A stretch of DNA of 25,268 bases, taken from positions 1 to 25,268 of IMG/VR virus record IMGVR_UViG_3300037258_000710. One strand, written 5' to 3'. How positions within the stretch are numbered: position 1 is the first letter of the stretch; the number at the start of each line of letters is the position of its first letter. Origin of the DNA: a virus. The notes beneath the pieces are model-generated. The model was not told the DNA's origin. It made no database searches and saw nothing but the letters and a program-made list of their open reading frames with translations. The position numbers were made by a program, and so were the translations under genes. Positions 21,493 through 25,268 of the stretch are shown one piece after another.

Positions 21493-22203
21493 ATGGGGAT
21501 GATCAAGAGTGTGGCGGACCCGAACGCTCCGGAGCTGCAGAAGATCACGCAGCAGGGTGCGCCGGACTGGGCTTCGGCGGGGCCGATCCCGACGGTGATG
21601 GGGACAGACAGCGATGGTCTGCACTCCGGCGACGATGCGTATGTGCGGCCGGGGATCTCGAAGATCAACGTGATGCAGCCGGGGAACTACACGCCTGCGG
21701 TGGCGGCGCACGAGGCGACGCATGTCTTCCAGGGGACGCGCAACGGCGACTTTCAGCGGAGGACGAACGGTCTGCTCTCCGGAGGAGATCCGCGACCGTC
21801 CGATTACGACTATGGCGGGGTGGCCGGGCTGCAGGCGCATCCGGGCCGGACGATCAGCAACTACAACCCGGAGCAACAGGCCCAGATGGTGGAGGACCTG
21901 ACCAGCGCGCAGGATGCGTTGCCGGCGCACATGAGCCAGCAGCAGCTGGCCGCGTGGGACGCGAAGAAGAATGCGCTGGAGCGGCCGATCCAGCAGCTGA
22001 CCCGCATACCGGCGGCGGACACGTCGCTGCTCGGCCGAGCGGATGAGTATCTGGATGCGCGGCCGGAGTTGGGGCTGGACCATCCGTTTGCGCGGCTGAA
22101 GGGGCTGATCTCGCCGCCGGCGATGCCGACCGCGCCCGAGCCGGGGCCCGGTGCGCCGAGCGTGGCGCTGGGGTATGCCAACCGGTCGAGACTGGTGAAG
22201 TGA
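21493..22203 (+). CDS. HExxH zinc metallopeptidase, probably virion-associated (236 aa)
   Basis: The motif AAHEATHVFQ places His73, Glu74 and His77 in the HExxH zinc site. About 50 residues later YNPEQQAQMVED (from Tyr124) resembles a downstream motif I recall in secretion-associated HExTHVxQ metallopeptidases, where acidic residues help bind zinc. The C-terminal third is Pro-rich and carries no recognised domain. It begins 2 nt after the DNA-transfer protein and lies in the ejection-protein group, so it may be packaged and delivered, or act on virion proteins. There is no signal peptide. The start could also be ATG 21499. The substrate is unknown. Confidence 0.65.
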   Translation: MGMIKSVADPNAPELQKITQQGAPDWASAGPIPTVMGTDSDGLHSGDDAYVRPGISKINVMQPGNYTPAVAAHEATHVFQGTRNGDFQRRTNGLLSGGDPRPSDYDYGGVAGLQAHPGRTISNYNPEQQAQMVEDLTSAQDALPAHMSQQQLAAWDAKKNALERPIQQLTRIPAADTSLLGRADEYLDARPELGLDHPFARLKGLISPPAMPTAPEPGPGAPSVALGYANRSRLVK

Positions 22204-22228
22204 AGTTCTACACGCTGTAACGTGACCT

Positions 22229-22248
22229 GCCGCCTACGGGCGGCTTTT
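22229..22248 (+). terminator. Terminator-like hairpin
   Basis: GCCGCC/GGCGGC (22229-22234/22239-22244) encloses the loop TACG and is followed by TTTT. It lies 26 nt after the metallopeptidase stop and 17 nt before the next ATG, which has its own AAGGAG at 22255. Confidence 0.65.
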
Positions 22249-22265
22249 GAGTTCAAGGAGAAGCT

Positions 22266-22946
22266 ATGCCCGCATACAACAAATCGCCGTTCGCCGCCTT
22301 CATCAAACTGCTCTACGCCGGAGTGGCGGAGTATCTGTGGGGGTCCTGGCCGCAGGATGTCTCGCCCACAAAGTTCTATGTGACTTCGGTCGCGATCACA
22401 TCGGACGTCGCCACGGTTGGCGTCACGATCTACGAAGGAAATCCCCCGGCCGTGGGATCGCTGATCTCGATCCAGGGGACGCAGAGCAATAGCGGCGAGT
22501 TCAACGTGACGAACATCGCGTTGACCGGGGTGACGCTGAACTCGGCCGGAGTAGGGACGGTGACCTTCGCGCTGACGGAGGCGAATGTGGCGACGACAGC
22601 CGATGCGGGCATCGCGATTGTTCCGCAGCCGATCCAGATGGAGGCAATTGCGGCCGGTGCGAGCGTGCCGGTGGCGATGTCGAACAACAGCTTTGGCGGC
22701 GATCTCGACCGCACGGTGACGGCGACGGCGATCTTCGGAACGCTGCCGACGGCGGTGACGGTGAAGCTGCAGGGCGCGATGTTCAACGAGGATGCGGCGT
22801 TTGTGGATGTGGGGACGCTGGCGACGGTGGCGGCGAGCGCGGTGACGGCCAATGGCCTGACTGTGGTGGCGAACTGGCTGTTCTATCGCGCAAACACCTC
22901 CGGGCTGACCGGTACCGGAACCTACGCGATCCAGATCGAGGCTTAG
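22266..22946 (+). CDS. Beta-rich structural protein of unknown function (226 aa)
   Basis: AAGGAG lies 5 nt before the ATG. The first 35 residues contain aromatic helices (SPFAAFIKLLYAGVAEYLWG). The rest is Val/Thr/Ala-rich beta structure with repeated strand-turn units (KFYVTSVAITSDVATVGVTI, VAMSNNSFGGDLDRTVTA, and a final GTYAIQIEA). This is typical of phage tail or decoration proteins, but no family is recognised. It stops 2 nt before the next gene, and the two are likely co-translated. Confidence 0.65.
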   Translation: MPAYNKSPFAAFIKLLYAGVAEYLWGSWPQDVSPTKFYVTSVAITSDVATVGVTIYEGNPPAVGSLISIQGTQSNSGEFNVTNIALTGVTLNSAGVGTVTFALTEANVATTADAGIAIVPQPIQMEAIAAGASVPVAMSNNSFGGDLDRTVTATAIFGTLPTAVTVKLQGAMFNEDAAFVDVGTLATVAASAVTANGLTVVANWLFYRANTSGLTGTGTYAIQIEA

Positions 22947-22948
22947 CG

Positions 22949-23455
22949 ATGATTATCAGGGTGGACAGGACCGTGCAGACGGCGCAGGGGCAGGCGGTGA
23001 GCGGAGCGCAGTTCTACGTGCTGACGCAGCCGGCGGACGTGGATACGCTGACGCCGCTGGCGACGGTCTACTCGAGTACGGGCGGCGCACCGGCGGACAA
23101 TCCGCAGATTACGGATGGGCTGGGGCAGGTGGGGTTCTACCTGGACAACTCGCAGCTCTACACGTTTGTGGTGGTTTCGCCGCTGATCGAGACGCAGTCG
23201 TATCCGGACCAGAGCCCGGGCAACAGCCCTTCGGGCAGCTCGCCGTTCGAGCAGACGCCGGCGGGGACGATCGACGGAACGAATGTGACGTTCACCCTGA
23301 CGGTGTCGCCGTCGCTGTTATTTCTGCAGTACAACAGCGGCGTGCTGATCCCCAACGTGGGGTATACGACGGCGGTGGTGGACGGCGTGTTCACGATCAC
23401 GCTGGCGGTGGCGCCGCAGGTGGGCGACTCGCTGTATGCATCGGGACTTCTTTAG
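22949..23455 (+). CDS. Small tail-fibre-like protein with two beta domains (168 aa)
   Basis: The first domain (1-85) runs VDRTVQTAQGQAVSGAQFYV, TPLATVYSSTGG, ADNPQITDGLGQVGFYLD and LYTFVVVSP. This matches a module I recall at the start of phage tail-fibre proteins (built-in Ig/carboxypeptidase-regulatory-like fold). The second domain (about 105-168) runs PAGTIDGTNVTFTLTVSPS, FLQYNSGVLIP and GVFTITLAVAP, a module also common in phage fibres. The protein is short and lacks a long fibre shaft, so it is probably an adaptor or tail tip piece. It precedes the lysis genes. Confidence 0.65.
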   Translation: MIIRVDRTVQTAQGQAVSGAQFYVLTQPADVDTLTPLATVYSSTGGAPADNPQITDGLGQVGFYLDNSQLYTFVVVSPLIETQSYPDQSPGNSPSGSSPFEQTPAGTIDGTNVTFTLTVSPSLLFLQYNSGVLIPNVGYTTAVVDGVFTITLAVAPQVGDSLYASGLL

Positions 23456-23473
23456 AGGAAAGGGAACGACGGA

Positions 23474-23737
23474 ATGGGACGTACGGTGGCGATGCCGATG
23501 ACGGAGAGTGGGGTACACCAGATTGTGCGCGAGGCCTTCGATACCTATGAGCGTGACATCGCGAAGCCACGTTTTGAGAAGACAGACGCCCAGTTGGGCG
23601 AAGTGCTCTCGATGAGCGGCCAGATCAAGGGCGGCGTGACCACGATCAAGTGGACGCTGAAGTACCTGGGCAGCGCGATCGTAGTGGGCGCGGCGCTGGT
23701 GAAGATTGTGCAGGCTGCGCTGGGGCATGGCTGGTGA
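23474..23737 (+). CDS. Holin-like protein with C-terminal membrane segment (87 aa)
   Basis: A polar N-terminal part (helical, residues about 10-55) is followed by a single hydrophobic segment near residues 62-84 (LKYLGSAIVVGAALVKIVQA). The XhlA-type holin/lysis-membrane proteins have this order: soluble coiled coil, then one C-terminal transmembrane helix. The gene lies directly upstream of the endolysin and overlaps it by GTGA. AAAGGGA lies upstream of the ATG. The holin role is from architecture and position; a spanin or membrane-anchoring partner is the main alternative. Confidence 0.6.
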   Translation: MGRTVAMPMTESGVHQIVREAFDTYERDIAKPRFEKTDAQLGEVLSMSGQIKGGVTTIKWTLKYLGSAIVVGAALVKIVQAALGHGW

Positions 23738-24168
23738 CCCACTCCGGACGGGCTACGGCGTTGGTGGAGGAGTTCGAGGGACGCAGGCTGGCGGCCTACC
23801 GGGACGGCAACGGGATCTGGACGATCGGCTGTGGCCATACGGGAGCGGGCGTCGTCGAAGGATTGACGTGTACGCAGGCCGAGGCCGATGCGTGGCTGAA
23901 CCAGGACCTGGGCGTGGCGGACGAGGCGCTGGACCGGCTGGTGAAGGTGCCGGTGAACCAGAACCAGTACGATGCGCTGGTGTCGCTGGTCTACAACATC
24001 GGCCAGGGCAACTTCGCGCACAGCAGCTGCCTGAAGGCGCTGAATGCGAGGAACTATGCCGAGGCCGCGCGCGCGATCGGGATGTGGGACCTGGTGGCTG
24101 GGCAGGTGAGCGATGGCCTGAAGCGGCGGCGGACCGCCGAACAACGGATGTTTATGGAGACGGTATGA
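23734..24168 (+). CDS. Endolysin, GH24 lysozyme (T4/P22 type)
   Basis: This 144-residue protein cleaves peptidoglycan glycan strands. The catalytic E-8x-D-5x-T triad is visible as Glu15 (EFEGRRL), Asp24 and Thr30 (RDGNGIWTIGCGHT), with the same spacing as T4 lysozyme Glu11/Asp20/Thr26. The conserved NQNQYDALVSLVYNIG (about 80-95) and the C-terminal LKRRRTAEQRMF are also GH24 signatures. The start is GTG 23734, overlapping the holin stop, which gives a normal family length; upstream in-frame starts would overlap the holin gene. There is no signal peptide, so it needs the holin for release. Cysteine in IGCGHT replaces the more usual Tyr. Confidence 0.93.
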   Translation: MTHSGRATALVEEFEGRRLAAYRDGNGIWTIGCGHTGAGVVEGLTCTQAEADAWLNQDLGVADEALDRLVKVPVNQNQYDALVSLVYNIGQGNFAHSSCLKALNARNYAEAARAIGMWDLVAGQVSDGLKRRRTAEQRMFMETV

Positions 24169-24386
24169 ACTGGCATGGCCTGGTGAGTTTTGTGGGGCAG
24201 AACAAGCTGGCGCTGGCGTTGCTGGCGACGGCGGCGATCGTGACCATGCCGGAGCCGGGATCGGAGCCGAAGTGGGAGACGCTCTACCGCTGGATCTTCG
24301 ACTGCGCGCACCAGTACCTGAATATGAAGCGCCCTACGCTGCCGGCGGACCGCACGATGGAGAAGCCGGCGCAACCGAAACCCTAA
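24165..24386 (+). CDS. Small membrane protein of lysis region (73 aa)
   Basis: The ATG overlaps the endolysin stop (ATGA). The product has a hydrophobic helix near residues 13-29 (NKLALALLATAAIVTM), then a Pro/Glu-rich and Trp-containing tail (PKWETLYRWIFDCAHQY) with a Pro-rich end. It may be a spanin-like or second holin component. No lipobox is evident, so an outer-membrane lipoprotein spanin is not supported. It is closed by a TAA at 24384-24386. Confidence 0.65.
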   Translation: MNWHGLVSFVGQNKLALALLATAAIVTMPEPGSEPKWETLYRWIFDCAHQYLNMKRPTLPADRTMEKPAQPKP

Positions 24387-24388
24387 CC

Positions 24389-24402
24389 GCCGCAGACGCG
24401 GC
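24389..24402 (+). other. Small hairpin before the helical protein
   Basis: GCCGC/GCGGC (5 bp) encloses the loop AGAC in the 32-nt gap between two lysis-region genes. No T-tract follows. The significance is uncertain. Confidence 0.35.
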
Positions 24403-24418
24403 AGAGAAAGAGACGACG

Positions 24419-24739
24419 ATGGCCATTACGTTCAAGAGTGTAGGACATTTTTTCGCGACCGTGTACCAGAAGGTGGTGGCTGTTCTGCCGAAGATCGAGG
24501 CGACGGAGCAGACGGTGGAGGCGGTCTCGGCGAAGGTGCCGGTGTACGGCCCTTTGAGTGTGACGATCGAGGAGGCGGGCTATGCCGTGCTGGGCGAGCT
24601 CTCTGCCGTGCTGAACGCCGGCGGAGCGGCCGCGAAGGCGAAGCTGGCCGATGCCGGTCTCGATGAGAAGGTGATTGCGACGGTGGAGGCGCTGGTGGCG
24701 AGCGTGCCGCAGGTGGCTTCGCTGGCGAAGGCTCTCTGA
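24419..24739 (+). CDS. Helical protein of unknown function (106 aa)
   Basis: The leader GAGAAAGAGACGACG precedes the ATG at 24419, which is preferred over the upstream in-frame ATG at 24272 inside the membrane protein gene. The protein is Ala/Val/Glu-rich and predicted to be all helical (FFATVYQKVVAVLPKIEAT, EEAGYAVLGELSAVLNAGGA, KVIATVEALVASVPQVA). There is no signal peptide and no clear transmembrane helix. The pattern of helix and Val-Pro turns suggests an oligomeric small protein. It is not recognised. Confidence 0.7.
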   Translation: MAITFKSVGHFFATVYQKVVAVLPKIEATEQTVEAVSAKVPVYGPLSVTIEEAGYAVLGELSAVLNAGGAAAKAKLADAGLDEKVIATVEALVASVPQVASLAKAL

Positions 24740-24741
24740 AG

Positions 24742-25268
24742 ATGCAGCGGCTGCTGGTGATCCTGAAGGCCCTCGCGCTGGCGACCGTGCCGGTGATGGG
24801 GGCCTTCTGCTGCCTGCTGCTGTTCCAGGTCTCGAGCGCGGTCGAGCATGCGGACCGGGAAGCTGGCAGCACGTTCGCGCGGCTGAACGGCGCGATCGAC
24901 CAGGTGAGCCGGACGGCGATGCTGGGCGGCAGGCTGGTGGACGATGCGCGGCTCTCGGCCGACAACCTGAACAAGGCGGCGATCGACGAGCGGTTCTACT
25001 TCGAACGGCAGCTGCCGGAGCTGATGGACCAGGCGCAGGGCATCCTGGCCAACGTGCAGACGGCGACGGGAGATCTGGATCCTCTGCTGAAGGAGACGGC
25101 GGCGCGGACGGCGGCGCTGGCTCCGATCGAGGCCTCGGCCGGGCAGCTGGTGGACGATGCCGATCGCACGGTGCGCGACCCGCACATCGAGGCCTCGCTG
25201 GCGAACATCGATGACGCGACGGCCGAGCTGGCGGCGACGGGCAGGGAATCGACGGCGGCCATGGGCAG
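24742..25268 (+). CDS. Membrane-anchored coiled-coil protein (3' end outside window)
   Basis: The ATG at 24742 comes 2 nt after the preceding stop, and the frame stays open to the window edge (175 codons seen). The N-terminus is a strong transmembrane anchor (LLVILKALALATVPVMGAFC). The rest is a long polar helix with heptad character (NGAIDQVSRTAMLGGRLV, LMDQAQGILANVQTATGDL). An inner-membrane anchor with a periplasmic coiled coil is the plan of an i-spanin, but the chain seems too long for the usual spanin. The C-terminus and so the final assignment are not visible. Confidence 0.75.
   Translation, partial: MQRLLVILKALALATVPVMGAFCCLLLFQVSSAVEHADREAGSTFARLNGAIDQVSRTAMLGGRLVDDARLSADNLNKAAIDERFYFERQLPELMDQAQGILANVQTATGDLDPLLKETAARTAALAPIEASAGQLVDDADRTVRDPHIEASLANIDDATAELAATGRESTAAMG

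Noticed and set aside
22205-22226. Possible seventh copy of the hairpin element
   Set aside because: GTTCT followed by a CACG/CGTG pair recalls the linker and hairpin 2, but hairpin 1 is missing and the match is too short to count.
1-25268. CRISPR array, rRNA or insertion sequence
   Set aside because: No regularly spaced repeats, no rRNA-like sequence and no transposase or terminal inverted repeats were seen.

Overview
The window is a late (virion and lysis) gene block of a tailed double-stranded DNA phage or prophage of the short-tailed, P22/podovirus-like type. Almost every gene is on the + strand, closely packed and often overlapping by ATGA, GTGA or TAATG. The only minus-strand genes lie in a small AT-richer island at about 17.74-18.59 kb. 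The DNA is GC-rich with strong G/C preference at third codon positions. Gene content and style recall phages and prophages of Acidobacteriota (Granulicella/Terriglobus-like); this host guess comes from remembered family resemblance and is not proven. No integrase, terminase or replication gene is in view, so lysogeny cannot be judged.

Layout. 1-4.8 kb is the head module: the C-terminal part of the portal, a 41-residue zinc-ribbon protein, a scaffold-like protein, a complete tRNA-Thr(CGT), and the probable major capsid protein followed by a strong terminator. 4.9-6.0 kb holds a GroES-like co-chaperonin and an unknown protein. 6.0-9.5 kb holds two proteins with Sec signal peptides and many cysteines, the first carrying an SGNH-hydrolase domain, then a 50-residue ORF and a terminator. 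9.5-12.1 kb holds a zinc-ribbon protein, a small conserved phage protein, a probable tail adaptor and a small beta-rich protein. 12.1-17.1 kb holds a 1318-residue tail protein, an Ig-like protein and a GNAT acetyltransferase. 17.2-22.2 kb holds candidate ejection (internal virion) proteins, interrupted by the inverted cargo island, and ends with an HExxH metallopeptidase. 22.3-23.5 kb holds two small beta-rich structural proteins. 23.5-25.27 kb is the lysis region: holin-like protein, GH24 endolysin, small membrane protein, helical protein, and a membrane-anchored coiled-coil protein cut by the window end.

How it fits together. Portal, scaffold and coat build the procapsid, and the GroES-like protein, placed just after the coat gene, may adapt the host GroEL for coat folding. 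The adaptor and the 1318-residue protein would form the short tail. The glycine/alanine-rich proteins would be ejected with the DNA, and the metallopeptidase may act on the virion or the cell envelope. The lysis genes then release the virions.

The least expected signal is a family of about 30-42 nt intergenic elements, each made of two tiny hairpins joined by a conserved SGTTCTSG linker. Five clear copies and one degraded copy sit in gaps of the late operon, with compensatory base changes that preserve the stems. The phage-encoded co-chaperonin, the pair of exported cysteine-rich proteins and the inverted cargo island are the other points of most interest.
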